64,000 bases of DNA from Christensenellaceae bacterium Phil1. Its GTDB lineage: Bacteria; Bacillota; Clostridia; Christensenellales; CAG-138. Numbering within the stretch: the stretch's first letter is position 1; each line of letters starts with the position of its first letter. Shown in pieces: positions 8,970 to 18,528 of this stretch. The translations under genes were made by a program, and so were the position numbers. The stretch is taken from contig MSGS01000031.1 in the NCBI GenBank assembly GCA_001940855.1, forward strand, positions 150,867 to 214,866, read 5' to 3'. The notes under the pieces are model-generated. The model was not told the origin of the DNA. It searched no databases and saw only the letters and a program-made list of their open reading frames with translations.

Positions 8970-9579
8970 ATTCTGCGCTTTCTATATATTCATTTATTTC
9001 CTGCAACGAGTTGAAAAGTAATCCGCCCGCTTGCAGCGCGGCGATATCTTCTGCGAATCTGTCGGGTGAAATATCTATGCTGGTTATGTGCTCATTCTCA
9101 AGCGTTTGCGTGTTGCGCTTGTATACTTCAAGCATATCCCCATCTTCCCCCGAAAGCATAACATAATGCTCGGGACAGAATCCGTCGGAGTCTTTCACAA
9201 GGCTTACATAGGCGGATGTGAAAAGTTCAGCCGAATAATCCGAATATGCCGCTTTTGCTTCCTCCTTATCCATGCCCGCTATATCGCCCTGCGATTTCAG
9301 CGTAATATAATGTCCGCATCCATTAAAACGAAGCTTCCATTCTACTTTGGTGCTTTTAAGCGCCGTTATACGCCTATCTGTTGACACTGTTTGGACGCTG
9401 TCACTTTCGTCAGGCATAGACTGTTCAGCTTGTTTTGTTGGGATAGCATTGCTGCCTTGCGGTGCTGCATCGCCTTTATCCGGAAACAATACGCCTATGC
9501 ACACAAGCGTTGTTATCACTGCAAATCCGCACAGCAGGCATTTTGTCATCAGCCGCGCGTGATCAATCCTAAAAAACAT
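8968..9579 (-). CDS. BofC-like C-terminal-domain protein, membrane anchored
   Basis: 203 aa with an N-terminal membrane anchor (about 12-30) and an extracytoplasmic domain. The last ~75 residues (HYVMLSGEDGDMLEVYKRN, then ITSIDISPDRFAEDIAALQ and a final LQEINEYIES) match the pattern I know from the BofC C-terminal domain of clostridial proteins. In Bacillus, BofC restrains the SpoIVB signalling protease in the forespore. AGGAGG lies upstream of the ATG. Whether this protein has that role is unknown; the similarity is from recall and moderate. Confidence 0.55.
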   Translation of the reverse strand: MFFRIDHARLMTKCLLCGFAVITTLVCIGVLFPDKGDAAPQGSNAIPTKQAEQSMPDESDSVQTVSTDRRITALKSTKVEWKLRFNGCGHYITLKSQGDIAGMDKEEAKAAYSDYSAELFTSAYVSLVKDSDGFCPEHYVMLSGEDGDMLEVYKRNTQTLENEHITSIDISPDRFAEDIAALQAGGLLFNSLQEINEYIESAE

Positions 9580-9633
9580 ATCTGTTCCTCCTAAACTTGT
9601 TGCTTATTCTGCCCAAATATGTTTTGTTTATTC

Positions 9634-9674
9634 AAAAAAGAGGGCGCTTGTGTATGAACTGCACCCTCTTTTTA
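9634..9674 (-). terminator. Terminator of the HtrA operon
   Basis: Stem GAGGGTGC / GCGCCCTC (one mismatch) with a 13-nt loop, followed on the minus strand by a run of T. It ends the response regulator-kinase-HtrA operon. Confidence 0.75.
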
Positions 9675-9686
9675 TCAATGCTTACT

Positions 9687-11054
9687 TTATTCGCCGAAGA
9701 AGTTATAGTCCGCTTCGCCGCCAACGTTTTCGTCGCCAAGGCTGTTAAGGTCGGCCAGCACAAGAGTTGTGGTATAGTATTTACCGCTGCGCCAATACTT
9801 TATCTCTATGCTGTCGCCTACCATCTTGCCCCTTATCAATGCAACAAATTCATCCTGAGTCATGCCGCTTTGGCCTTCTATTTCAACTATTATATCGTTG
9901 GGTTCAAGGCCGGCTTTGTGGCCAGGGCCGTCCTTTATTACCGATGCAACCAGTATGCCTTCGGGCGTGCCGTATGTTGTGGCGTACATTTCGCCCCATG
10001 TGGTAACGCTTACGCCTATGCCGGGACGCAGCACGCGGCCTTCGTTTATAAGCTGCTCCGCTACCTTCATCGCTTGGTCTATCGGCAGGGCGAAACCAAG
10101 GCCTTCCGCGCTGATTGCGTTGCCGTAATTGTCATAACTTGCGGTAACGGTTTTGGCGGAAACTATGCCTATTACCTCGCCGGACATGTTTATCAGCGGC
10201 CCGCCGCTGTTGCCGGGGTTAACGGCGGCATCGGTCTGAATATAAACATTTGTAACGCCGTCTATATTCACGCTCCTTGCCGTTGCGCTCACTATACCGA
10301 ACGTAGTCGTGCCGGAAAGTTCGCGTCCGGTGGGATCGCCGATTGTTATTACAAATTCGCCGACGCGTACGGCTTCCGAATCGCCAAGCTTCAGCGGCTT
10401 AAGGCCGGTTTTTTTAACCTTGAGCACGGCGACGTCAAACGTTTTGTCGTAGCCCACAAGCTGGGCTTCCGCTTCTTCGCCGTCAACGAACATTACGCCG
10501 AGCTTTGATGCATCTTCAACAACGTGCGCGTTTGTTATTATGTAGCCTTCGGACGATATAACAAAGCCTGAACCGGAGCCGAATTCAAGTTCACGGGTGT
10601 ATTTTTCGCTGTAACCATAGTTGATAATGCCAACAACGCCTTCGCTTACGCTGTCCACTATATCGAGCAACGGATTGCCGGGGTTGGTTATTTCGGGGGC
10701 TACGCCGTCAAGCTTGGGCATGGTGCCGGAAGGCGGAATTGGAGTCATTGCGGGGGCGGAGTTACTGTCCTCAGGCTCCGCTGTTTTGCCGGGTTCGGGA
10801 GTAGCGCTCGGAAGCTGCGGAATAAGCCCATCAAAGAAAGGCGTAGGGTCGGGGGCGTTATTATTCGTGCCGTTATCCGCACTTGGCATATACGATGCAA
10901 GCACCGCCGGCATAAATATGGTGGCAAGCAGCGCGCCGACGATTGTGAATATTATCGCCGTTACCACATAGCCGCCTATGCCGCGCTTTGGCGGTTTGGG
11001 CTCCTGCTGAGGGGCATTGTTGTACCCGTCGAAATAATAGTTTGGATACTCCAT
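9687..11054 (-). CDS. htrA: HtrA/DegP-type membrane serine protease with PDZ domain
   Basis: Envelope quality-control protease. 455 aa: Pro/Asn-rich cytosolic start, one transmembrane helix (about 27-52), Pro-rich spacer, trypsin-like domain with the triad His177 (NAHVV), Asp207 (FDVAVLK) and Ser283 (GNSGGP), and a PDZ domain at about 340-430 (LEPNDIIVEIEGQ). It starts 6 bp after the histidine kinase gene, so it is a third cistron of the two-component operon, as is common near WalRK-type systems. Probably expressed with or controlled by that system. Confidence 0.93.
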   Translation of the reverse strand: MEYPNYYFDGYNNAPQQEPKPPKRGIGGYVVTAIIFTIVGALLATIFMPAVLASYMPSADNGTNNNAPDPTPFFDGLIPQLPSATPEPGKTAEPEDSNSAPAMTPIPPSGTMPKLDGVAPEITNPGNPLLDIVDSVSEGVVGIINYGYSEKYTRELEFGSGSGFVISSEGYIITNAHVVEDASKLGVMFVDGEEAEAQLVGYDKTFDVAVLKVKKTGLKPLKLGDSEAVRVGEFVITIGDPTGRELSGTTTFGIVSATARSVNIDGVTNVYIQTDAAVNPGNSGGPLINMSGEVIGIVSAKTVTASYDNYGNAISAEGLGFALPIDQAMKVAEQLINEGRVLRPGIGVSVTTWGEMYATTYGTPEGILVASVIKDGPGHKAGLEPNDIIVEIEGQSGMTQDEFVALIRGKMVGDSIEIKYWRSGKYYTTTLVLADLNSLGDENVGGEADYNFFGE

Positions 11055-11060
11055 CTTTTG

Positions 11061-12545
11061 TTACCTCCGTTGTGCGGGATTTGCCTTTGGCCTTCCCTGC
11101 TGTTCATATAATTTAAGCGTAAACGTGAATGTTGCGCCTTTGCCTAATTGTGATTCGGCCTTTATGGTTTGGCCGTGCTGCTCGATTATGCGCTTTACTA
11201 TGCTGAGCCCAAGTCCTGATGACGAACCGGACGGCGTGTGCGCCTTCTCGGCTTTATAGAACCTGTCGAACACATAGGGCAAATCATCCGGCGAAATGCC
11301 TTCGCCCTGGTCGATAACGCTCATTATGGCAAGTTTTTTGTCCGTAACTATGCGCATTGTGAGCGCGCCGCCGTCGGGAGAGAATTTTATTGCGTTATCC
11401 ACCAAATTGCGTATAACCTGCGCTATCTGTGATTGATCGGCCTCAACCGTTGTATGCTCCGCATCGAAATCCATATTGACGTCTATATGCTTTGCATTGA
11501 TGCGCGCTTCGAACGTAAGCACGGTGCGAATGACAAGTTCGTTCAGATCAAACGGCTCAAGCTTTAATTCGTATTGGCCCGATTCTATTCGCGCAAGATC
11601 GAGCAGATCGTTCACCATGCCCGTCATGCGCTTGCATTCGTTTATTACTATGTCAAGATACTTCGGCTGATCCTCGCTGGCAATGGTGCCGTCCTGCATG
11701 GCCTCAAGGAAGCCCCTCATGCTGGTCAGCGGGGAGCGCAGCTCATGCGAAACGTTTGCAACAAAGCTTCTGCGGGATTGCTCCAGCGCATTTATTTCAT
11801 TTGCCATTTCGTTGAAGCTTTGGCCAAGCTGACCAACTTCATCGTGGCTGGTGATATTCACCCTTGCTTCGTATTCGCCGCGGGAGAAACGATTTATAGC
11901 GTTGTTCATGTCCACTATCGGCTTTGTCATGCGGCTTGTTATGTACGTTACCGCAAGAATGGCAAGTATTACCGCAATGCAGGCCGAAAGCAGAACATCA
12001 AGGTATACTTTGCGTATGGAATCGTTTGTGCGGCTCACGTCCGTATGGAAGAACATTGCGCCTATAACTTCGCCTTCGGTGGTGGTTATCTGCCGGCTGA
12101 GCGTCATTATGGGGATATTGCCGGAAGTAAACCTATCCGAACTTATTTCTATTTCGCCATTGCCCATTATTATTGCCGATGCGTCCGCGCTAAGATCTGC
12201 ATCGCAAAGCGGGTCCCACTTTGCTTCGTTCAGTTCGTCGCGCAATATCACCTTACCGAATGCCGAATCTATGAAATAGAGTTGAAGCATTGCGTCGTAC
12301 TTGCGCATGGTAGTCCGCAGCGTATCCTTTGCAACGGCGCGCTTTTCGGCGTCCACATATTGGGTAACTATAACGCGGTTTATTTCAGCGGCTTCACGCC
12401 TGAGCTCGTTTTCGTTCTCTGTCATGTATTGGCTTTTGAACATTCCGCTTATGGTGATGCCCAAAAGGAATATTATCAGCAATATTATGGCCAAATATGT
12501 GCTGAGCATGCGCGAAAACAATGTGTTGAACGATTTTTTGCCCAT
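11061..12545 (-). CDS. Sensor histidine kinase, WalK/ResE-like
   Basis: 494 aa from ATG 12545, chosen because GGAGG lies 4 nt upstream; a GTG at 12572 is also open. Membrane helix 1 at about 14-34, extracytoplasmic sensor domain about 35-180, helix 2 at about 183-203, HAMP to about 252, HisKA with phospho-acceptor His267 (NVSHELRSPLTSM), HATPase with N box (VRNLVDNAIKFSP) and G boxes (DQGEGISP, SGLGLSIV). No PAS domain is seen, unlike full WalK. It follows the response regulator by 23 bp. Confidence 0.93.
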   Translation of the reverse strand: MGKKSFNTLFSRMLSTYLAIILLIIFLLGITISGMFKSQYMTENENELRREAAEINRVIVTQYVDAEKRAVAKDTLRTTMRKYDAMLQLYFIDSAFGKVILRDELNEAKWDPLCDADLSADASAIIMGNGEIEISSDRFTSGNIPIMTLSRQITTTEGEVIGAMFFHTDVSRTNDSIRKVYLDVLLSACIAVILAILAVTYITSRMTKPIVDMNNAINRFSRGEYEARVNITSHDEVGQLGQSFNEMANEINALEQSRRSFVANVSHELRSPLTSMRGFLEAMQDGTIASEDQPKYLDIVINECKRMTGMVNDLLDLARIESGQYELKLEPFDLNELVIRTVLTFEARINAKHIDVNMDFDAEHTTVEADQSQIAQVIRNLVDNAIKFSPDGGALTMRIVTDKKLAIMSVIDQGEGISPDDLPYVFDRFYKAEKAHTPSGSSSGLGLSIVKRIIEQHGQTIKAESQLGKGATFTFTLKLYEQQGRPKANPAQRR

Positions 12546-12568
12546 TCGGCCTCCGCCGCTAAGCCATA

Positions 12569-13252
12569 TCACTTAGCCGTTTCAAATTTGTACCCAACGC
12601 CCCAAACGGTCTTTATTTCCCATTCGGGCCTTTCACCTATCTTTTCGCGTATGCGCTTGATGTGCACGTCTACCGTGCGCGAATCGCCGAAGAAATCAAA
12701 GCCCCAAACCTGCTCAAGCAGCTGCTCGCGGGTAAACACCTTGCCTTCGCGCGAAGCTAAGAAGAACAGCAGCTCTATTTCCTTTGGCGGCATATCAAGC
12801 TGCTTGCCGTCAAGCGTTACGGTGTAATTATCAAGCGATATGGTAAGGCCGGGGAACCTGAGTTCCTTTTCGTCTCCGGGTGTGGCGCTACGCCGCAGCA
12901 CGGCCCTTATGCGGGCAAGCAACTCCTTTGCTTCAAACGGCTTTGGAATATAATCATCCGCGCCGAGTTCAAGCCCCTGTATCCTGTCGAGCGTGTCGCC
13001 TTTTGCCGTGAGCATTATAACTGGCACGGTGCTTTCGCTGCGCAGCTTTTCAAGCACGGTCCAGCCATCCATGCCCGGCAGCATAACATCCAGCAGAACA
13101 AGCGTGGGCTTAACGCTGCGGAATGCGTCTATCGCTGTATCCCCGCGGGTACAGGTGGCCACGGTATAGCCTTCCTTTTTCAGGTACATTTCTATTATAG
13201 CCAGTATGTTAGTATCGTCATCAACAACCAATATAACGTTATTGTTTTCCAT
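12569..13252 (-). CDS. OmpR/PhoB-family response regulator
   Basis: 227-aa DNA-binding regulator. Receiver domain with acidic pocket DDD at 11-13, phospho-acceptor Asp55 (LVLLDVMLPG), conserved Thr (MLTAKG) and Lys (IPKPF); C-terminal winged helix with the OmpR recognition segment (DSRTVDVHIKRIREKI). First gene of the regulator-kinase-htrA operon. A G/C-rich hairpin, GGTGGCTT / AAGCCGCC, lies in the leader just before the ribosome-binding site. WalR-like by overall look, but PhoP/ResD types are equally possible. Confidence 0.95.
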   Translation of the reverse strand: MENNNVILVVDDDTNILAIIEMYLKKEGYTVATCTRGDTAIDAFRSVKPTLVLLDVMLPGMDGWTVLEKLRSESTVPVIMLTAKGDTLDRIQGLELGADDYIPKPFEAKELLARIRAVLRRSATPGDEKELRFPGLTISLDNYTVTLDGKQLDMPPKEIELLFFLASREGKVFTREQLLEQVWGFDFFGDSRTVDVHIKRIREKIGERPEWEIKTVWGVGYKFETAK

Positions 13253-13359
13253 GCCTACCTCCCTTTGCCTATCGGCGGCTTAAAAGCCACCATGATAGGT
13301 ATAATAATAGCATCAATTTGTGAACATGGTATGAATAAGGACAAAATGCCCTAATTAAT

Positions 13360-15717
13360 TTACTTTTTAAGCGTGACAACGGTAACGCCGGCGTCGCCCT
13401 CGCCGTAGCTGCCCATGCGGTAGCCCTTGACGAGCGGATGGCGCTTTAAGAATGCCTGCACGCCCGCTCGCAGCGCGCCTGTGCCCTTGCCATGGATTAT
13501 GTTTACCTCGCTGAGACCTGCATTATACGCATCGTCAAGGTATCTGTCCACTATTATATTGGCTTCGTCAACAAGCATTCCGCGCACGTCAAGCTCGAGC
13601 CCTACCTGCTTGCCCGCACCAAGGCCAACTTTGCCGGATGTGGGCGCAGCGGCCTTCTTTTCTTCTATAAGGCGTATGTCTTTAAGCTTTACGTTCAGCT
13701 TCATAACGCCGGCCTGTACCATGACCTCGCCCTTTGAATCGGGAGCGGACAGCACGGTTGCTTTCTGGTCAAGCGTAACAATGTTTACTGTATCCCCCGC
13801 GCGCACTGTTTTGGGAGGCTTGGTATTATCCTCCTTCTTTATTGCCTCTTTTTCGTTCACGGCGGTTTCGGTTGCCCTAAGCGTGTCCCGCGCGGCCTGT
13901 ATGACCCTATCGGCGGCGCTTCTGTCTATATCCTTTATGGAGCGTATCTCAACGATAAGCTTCTCCATTTCGCGCTTCGTGTCCGCAACTATGCGCTTTG
14001 CATCTTCCTTTGCCTTGGCTTGAAGGCGATTCCTATCCTCGTCCAGCTTTCTGCGTTCGCGTTCGGCATCGGCACGCAGCTTTTCAAGCTCTGCGCGCGC
14101 TTCTTCTGCCATTTTTCGCTCCTCTTCGGCTATGCGGTGCTGAGACTGCGCGCTTGAAATAATGTCCTCAAAGCGCACATCTTCTCCCTTTAGGAAGCCT
14201 TTTGCCTTATCTATAATGCTGTTAGGCAGCCCAAGGCGTGAGGATATCTCAAATGCGTTCGATTTTCCGGGAATGCCGATATAAAGCCTGTATGTTGGGC
14301 ATAGGCGGTCTATATCAAACTCCATGGAGGCGTTCTCCATGCCCTCATGCGTCATTGCGAATGCTTTTATTTCGCTGTAATGCGTTGTGGATACGCATAT
14401 GCAATGGCGTTCGTTAAGTTCTTCCAATATGCTCATTGCAAGCGCAGCGCCCTCTATCGGGTCTGTACCTGCGCCAAGTTCATCCAGTAGTACAAGCGAG
14501 TTTTCGTCGGCCTTATCGAGTATGCCCACGATGTTCTTCATGTGCGAAGAGAACGTGGAAAGCGACTGCTCAATGGACTGCTCATCGCCTATATCGGCAT
14601 AAATATGCTCAAACACCGGGAATTCGCTGCCTTCGTTTGCGGGTACGAATATGCCGCTTTGTACCATTAGCGCAAATAGGCCTACTATTTTGAGCGTAAC
14701 CGTTTTGCCGCCGGTATTTGGGCCGGTTATTATGAGCGAGCGGTAATCCCTACCTATCCATATATCGATGGGCACTACCCTATCCGCAGGTATGAGCGGA
14801 TGACGGCCGCGCACTATGCGCACATAGTTATTGCGATTGAGCCTGGGCATAACGGCATTCAGCTCACGCGAAAGCTTTGCCTTTGCAAATACAAGGTCTA
14901 TCTGGCCCATTATGTTAAGATCTTCGCGTATTTCGTCGGCATAAGGCGCAAGCATTGCCGTAAGCTCCGTCAATATGCGCTCTATTTCGTCGGCTTCTTC
15001 CGCAAGCAGCTTTTTGTATTCATTGCCGAGTTCGACTACCGCCGACGGTTCAATGAACAGCGTTGCGCCGCTGCTGCTTCGGTCGTGTATAAGCCCGGGG
15101 ACCTGCTGGCGATATTCCTGCTTAACTGGGATTACAAAGCGGCCGTTGCGTATTGTTATTATCGGCTCCTGGAGATATTTTTGGTATGCAGTGGAGCGTA
15201 TCATGCTGTTCAGCTTTTCGCGCACTTTTTCGTTGGCAAGGCGCATGGCACGGCGTATGCGTGCAAGCGCGGGCGATGCCCCGTCGAATATCTCGTCTTC
15301 ATTTATTATGCAGCGGTTTATTTCTTCCTCTGCGCTCCTGTGGGTAATGAGCAGGCCGGCAAGGTTATAAAGATAGCTTTCCTCCCCCACTTCCTTGGCA
15401 AGTATGTCTTTGGCTATCCTTGCCGCTTTAAGGCAGCTTGCTATGCCCAGCAATTCGCCGGTTGAAAGGAACAGCGCCGCATGCATACGCTCAAGGCAGT
15501 GCCGCATGTCCGGAAAATCGTCCACAGGCGAGCGGCCGGTTTTGTAGAAAAGCGTCTCGGCTTCCGCGGTAAGCTTAAGTTCGCGTTCAACCGTATCAAA
15601 ATCGCCGGAAGGTTCCATAGTATCCACCAATTCCCGTGAGATGCAGCACGATGCGCGCTCCTTTAGCATGGCAAGTATTTTATCGTATTCAAGTGTTTTC
15701 AGTACTCTTTTTTCCAT
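13360..15717 (-). CDS. mutS2: MutS2 / RqcU-type ATPase with Smr domain
   Basis: 785 aa. MutS-like core with Walker A GPNTGGKT (332-339) and Walker B LVLLDELGAGTDP (about 410), long coiled coil (about 515-635), KOW-like strand region, and C-terminal Smr nuclease domain (LDVRGMLVDEA, IIHGKGTGALR). MutS2 was linked to suppression of recombination and, in Bacillus, to rescue of collided ribosomes. It lies downstream of zapA, a common clostridial arrangement. Confidence 0.96.
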   Translation of the reverse strand: MEKRVLKTLEYDKILAMLKERASCCISRELVDTMEPSGDFDTVERELKLTAEAETLFYKTGRSPVDDFPDMRHCLERMHAALFLSTGELLGIASCLKAARIAKDILAKEVGEESYLYNLAGLLITHRSAEEEINRCIINEDEIFDGASPALARIRRAMRLANEKVREKLNSMIRSTAYQKYLQEPIITIRNGRFVIPVKQEYRQQVPGLIHDRSSSGATLFIEPSAVVELGNEYKKLLAEEADEIERILTELTAMLAPYADEIREDLNIMGQIDLVFAKAKLSRELNAVMPRLNRNNYVRIVRGRHPLIPADRVVPIDIWIGRDYRSLIITGPNTGGKTVTLKIVGLFALMVQSGIFVPANEGSEFPVFEHIYADIGDEQSIEQSLSTFSSHMKNIVGILDKADENSLVLLDELGAGTDPIEGAALAMSILEELNERHCICVSTTHYSEIKAFAMTHEGMENASMEFDIDRLCPTYRLYIGIPGKSNAFEISSRLGLPNSIIDKAKGFLKGEDVRFEDIISSAQSQHRIAEEERKMAEEARAELEKLRADAERERRKLDEDRNRLQAKAKEDAKRIVADTKREMEKLIVEIRSIKDIDRSAADRVIQAARDTLRATETAVNEKEAIKKEDNTKPPKTVRAGDTVNIVTLDQKATVLSAPDSKGEVMVQAGVMKLNVKLKDIRLIEEKKAAAPTSGKVGLGAGKQVGLELDVRGMLVDEANIIVDRYLDDAYNAGLSEVNIIHGKGTGALRAGVQAFLKRHPLVKGYRMGSYGEGDAGVTVVTLKK

Positions 15718-15760
15718 TGTTTACTCCGTTATTCTTTCAAGCGCCGCAATTATTGAACAT

Positions 15761-15797
15761 AAAAAAGGCGACCGAAACAAAACGCTCCGGCCGCGCC
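15761..15797 (-). terminator. Terminator-like hairpin between zapA and mutS2
   Basis: Imperfect stem GGCGCGGCCG / CGGTCGCC followed on the minus strand by TTTTTT. It would attenuate transcription from zapA into mutS2, which follows 44 bp later. Confidence 0.5.
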
Positions 15798-15847
15798 AAA
15801 TAACCTATGGTCATGAATTGCGGTGGTCTATTCCGCCAATGCCCCTT

Positions 15848-16171
15848 TTAGTGTACGCCAGTTTCCTGTTTGGCGGCAAAAGGACGCTTTACGGGCGCGG
15901 AAGCGCCGTTGCGCTTTGGCATTTCCCTAAGATCGGATATGCGCTGATCTAGCGCTTCGTAATCGCTGCGAAGCTTGGTAAGCTCGTCCGCCATGTTGAG
16001 CGCCGCAAGCAGTACGCAGTTACCCGTGCTCAGCATGGGGTATGTACGCTTGACCTCGTCCACCTTTGCATTTACCATTTCGGCCAGAGAATCCATATAC
16101 TGCTGGCTTTCGTCGCCGGTCAACTTAAATTCCATTCCGGCTATACGCACGATAGTGCGATTGTTATCCAT
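15848..16171 (-). CDS. zapA: Cell division protein ZapA
   Basis: 107-aa FtsZ-ring-associated protein. N-terminal beta-strand module (TIVRIAGMEFKLTGDES), then the typical helix with MVNAKVDEV and the LLAALNMADEL segment leading to a C-terminal coiled coil that dimerises. The C-terminal 20 residues are disordered. It has its own strong promoter and sits upstream of mutS2. Confidence 0.92.
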   Translation of the reverse strand: MDNNRTIVRIAGMEFKLTGDESQQYMDSLAEMVNAKVDEVKRTYPMLSTGNCVLLAALNMADELTKLRSDYEALDQRISDLREMPKRNGASAPVKRPFAAKQETGVH

Positions 16172-16191
16172 AGATGCAACACCTCAGTCAT

Positions 16192-16220
16192 ATTATACTA
16201 TGCGTTGTGGCAACTTTCAA
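16192..16220 (-). promoter_or_regulatory. Promoter of zapA
   Basis: Minus strand TTGAAA (16220-16215), 17-nt spacer, TATAAT (16197-16192): near-perfect sigma-A promoter, about 20 nt from the zapA start codon. Confidence 0.75.
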
Positions 16221-16256
16221 CCTTTTTCATCTACATATTGTATGATTTGGCTGATT

Positions 16257-16976
16257 TTATTTGGTTTGGTTATTTTGCTCAATGCTGATAACTATCGCCT
16301 TTTCGGCCTTGGAGCCGGTTGTATATATGCGAAAGTCCATGTGCATCTCGCTAAATGAATTAACTTTGCCGCTTTCTTCGGCTGAGACCGCTGCACTGTA
16401 TAACATATTGAGCGCGGTGTCTATTCCGTCTGTGCCGCCGTTTATTGCGCAAAGCAGAGCATTGAGCATTATGCGTACTTCCTGGCAATGCGCATCATAG
16501 GTTTCGCGCTCTTTTGCAAACATATATTGCTCAATTGGACTTAGCTCGCCTTTAGGTTCGCTTGGTTCGCTTTGCGCAGCATACTGAACGGTAATGCTGC
16601 TGAAAACGCCGCCGGTGCTGATAAAAGTAATATCTATATTCAGCCATTCTGAAGCTATTCTATATTCCTGCTTGCCGGCATCGGAATAAGCGTTCCACCA
16701 TTCGCTGCTCGGCCAATCGGCGGATATTACTTTTACGGTTGCCTCCGGATCAATATCGGCGTAAATTTCGGGGTCTACCTTCTCATTTTCACCTATTACG
16801 GTGTACTCGTAATAATCAGCATTCGTATTGCTAATGCCGAGCGAAGCAAGCATTGCGGCGCCTTTATCGGTCATGAGAAACAGCATTATGCCAATAAGCA
16901 CAATGCACAGCGTGAGCAATATGTTTGCGCGTTTTTCCTTTGCAGCGCTGCCGTTTTGCTTCTGCTTATCCATCAA
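16257..16976 (-). CDS. Uncharacterised membrane-anchored protein
   Basis: 239 aa, not recognised. Charged N-terminus, one transmembrane helix (about 18-40), then an extracytoplasmic domain with no motif I can name (SADWPSSEWWNAYSD; FISTGGVFSSITVQY; a Cys near the middle). It overlaps the end of rluD by 11 bp, so it is probably the last cistron of the lspA-rluD operon. Compact and well coded, with no sign of decay. Confidence 0.7.
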   Translation of the reverse strand: MMDKQKQNGSAAKEKRANILLTLCIVLIGIMLFLMTDKGAAMLASLGISNTNADYYEYTVIGENEKVDPEIYADIDPEATVKVISADWPSSEWWNAYSDAGKQEYRIASEWLNIDITFISTGGVFSSITVQYAAQSEPSEPKGELSPIEQYMFAKERETYDAHCQEVRIMLNALLCAINGGTDGIDTALNMLYSAAVSAEESGKVNSFSEMHMDFRIYTTGSKAEKAIVISIEQNNQTK

Positions 16977-17958
16977 ACTTCGCTCCGTCTATAAGCTTAT
17001 CTATATCGATATTGCTGTCATGTCCGGCTTTTTTCAGCGCAAGCGTGAACCATTCGGGTATGGCTGCACGGAACGTTAACGTTTCGCCCGAGGACGGATG
17101 CCTAAGCGTAAGCCGCGCGGCATGCAGCGCCTGCCCTTCAAGGCCAAGGCTGTTTTTTTCAGGCCCATATACATTGTCTCCCGCAACGGGGTGCTTTATG
17201 TGCGCCAGGTGAACCCTTATTTGGTGTGTGCGTCCGGTTTCAAGCTTTGCGGCGATAAGCGTATAATCGCCAAGCCTTTCAAGCACGGAAAAGTGCGTTA
17301 CCGCGCTGCGACCGTCCGGCCGCACAGCCATCTTTTTTCTGTCCGCCTTATGGCGGCCTATCGGTGCGTCTATCGTGCCGCTATCTTTTTTTATATTCCC
17401 GTTTACCAGCGCCAGATACACCCTGCCGGCCTCGTGTGTTTTCATCTGCGCGGCAAGGCTCCTATGTGCGTTATCGTTTTTGGCTATAACTATAAGGCCG
17501 GATGTAAGCTTGTCTATCCTGTGTACTATGCCCGGGCGCATTTCGCCGCCTATGCCGGAAAGGTCCTTTATATGATACATTATGGCGTTCACAAGAGTGC
17601 CTGTTTCGTTACCGGGCGCAGGGTGAACCACCATGCCCTTCGGCTTATCTATAACGGCAATGTCACTGTCCTCATATACTATAGACAGAGGTATATCTTC
17701 TGCGGCAAGTTCGGTGCTTGCGGGAAGGGCTATAAACAATTCAACTGCGTCCCCAGCCTTCAGCTTTGCACCTGCCTTTGTCTCATCCTTGCCGTTTACG
17801 CTGGCCTCACCTTCGTCAATAAGCCGCCGTACATAGGAGCGCGTTTCGCCGCAGGCCGATGCAAGGAATACGTCCAGCCGTTCACCGCCGGACGCCGTTG
17901 CCTTTATAGTGCGGCCGTATTCGCTGTATTCAATTATCGGCAAATTGGGCTGCTCCAT
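16966..17958 (-). CDS. rluD: RluD-family 23S rRNA pseudouridine synthase
   Basis: Converts uridines in 23S rRNA to pseudouridine. 330 aa: S4 RNA-binding domain about 25-80, catalytic domain with Asp149 in HRIDKLTSG (usually HRLD, a conservative change) and the GRTHQIRVHLAHIKHPV motif. It lies 6 bp after lspA, the standard neighbour in Bacillota. Exact rRNA target cannot be read from sequence. Confidence 0.95.
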   Translation of the reverse strand: MEQPNLPIIEYSEYGRTIKATASGGERLDVFLASACGETRSYVRRLIDEGEASVNGKDETKAGAKLKAGDAVELFIALPASTELAAEDIPLSIVYEDSDIAVIDKPKGMVVHPAPGNETGTLVNAIMYHIKDLSGIGGEMRPGIVHRIDKLTSGLIVIAKNDNAHRSLAAQMKTHEAGRVYLALVNGNIKKDSGTIDAPIGRHKADRKKMAVRPDGRSAVTHFSVLERLGDYTLIAAKLETGRTHQIRVHLAHIKHPVAGDNVYGPEKNSLGLEGQALHAARLTLRHPSSGETLTFRAAIPEWFTLALKKAGHDSNIDIDKLIDGAKFDG

Positions 17959-17964
17959 TGCGGT

Positions 17965-18468
17965 TTATTCCTTTTCTTCGCTGCCGTCGGTATTTTTCTT
18001 TTTATCAAGGCTGTCTATAAACGTTTTGCCCTTAAAGAAAAGTACGTCTATTATCAATATTGCAGCACCTATGCATATTGCGCTGTCCGCCACGTTGAAA
18101 ACGGGAAAATCAATAAGCTTGAAATAGAGCATATCGCGAACATAGCCCAGCGCAACGCGGTCAATAAAGTTACCCAGCGCGCCCGCGAATATAAGCGCAA
18201 GCGATATCCGCATGGCCGTATGCATACGCTTGTATTCCTTTATCATGAAATACAGCATTGCTCCGCAGGCGATTACCGTAGCAATTATGAAGAAAACCTG
18301 CGCGTTCTGAAGCATGCCGAATGCCGCTCCGCGGTTTTCAACATATGCAATGGAGAACACTCCCTTTATTATCTCTACACTTTCGCCCAGCTTAAGCGCA
18401 TTTGCGCAGGCAATTTTGCTCAGCTGGTCTATTGCTATTACTATAAGTATTATAATTATGCTCAGCAT
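17965..18468 (-). CDS. lspA: Lipoprotein signal peptidase LspA
   Basis: Membrane aspartyl protease that removes signal peptides from prolipoproteins, needed for the several lipoproteins in this window. 167 aa, four membrane helices, conserved ENRGAAFG motif, catalytic Asp103 (GNFIDR) and Asp128 (VADSAI). First gene of lspA-rluD. Confidence 0.96.
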   Translation of the reverse strand: MLSIIIILIVIAIDQLSKIACANALKLGESVEIIKGVFSIAYVENRGAAFGMLQNAQVFFIIATVIACGAMLYFMIKEYKRMHTAMRISLALIFAGALGNFIDRVALGYVRDMLYFKLIDFPVFNVADSAICIGAAILIIDVLFFKGKTFIDSLDKKKNTDGSEEKE

Positions 18469-18499
18469 AGGTCAACCCCCAAATCCTTCATCGGTGCAT

Positions 18500-18528
18500 A
18501 TTCTATCATGCCTTGGCGCTGCATTCAA
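18500..18528 (-). promoter_or_regulatory. Promoter of lspA-rluD
   Basis: Minus strand TTGAAT (18528-18523), 17-nt spacer, TAGAAT (18505-18500). The -35 box overlaps the stop codon of the preceding solute-binding protein gene. Confidence 0.65.

Noticed and set aside
11574-12827. 417-codon plus-strand open frame
   Set aside because: Antisense to the histidine kinase and response regulator genes; composition of a shadow.
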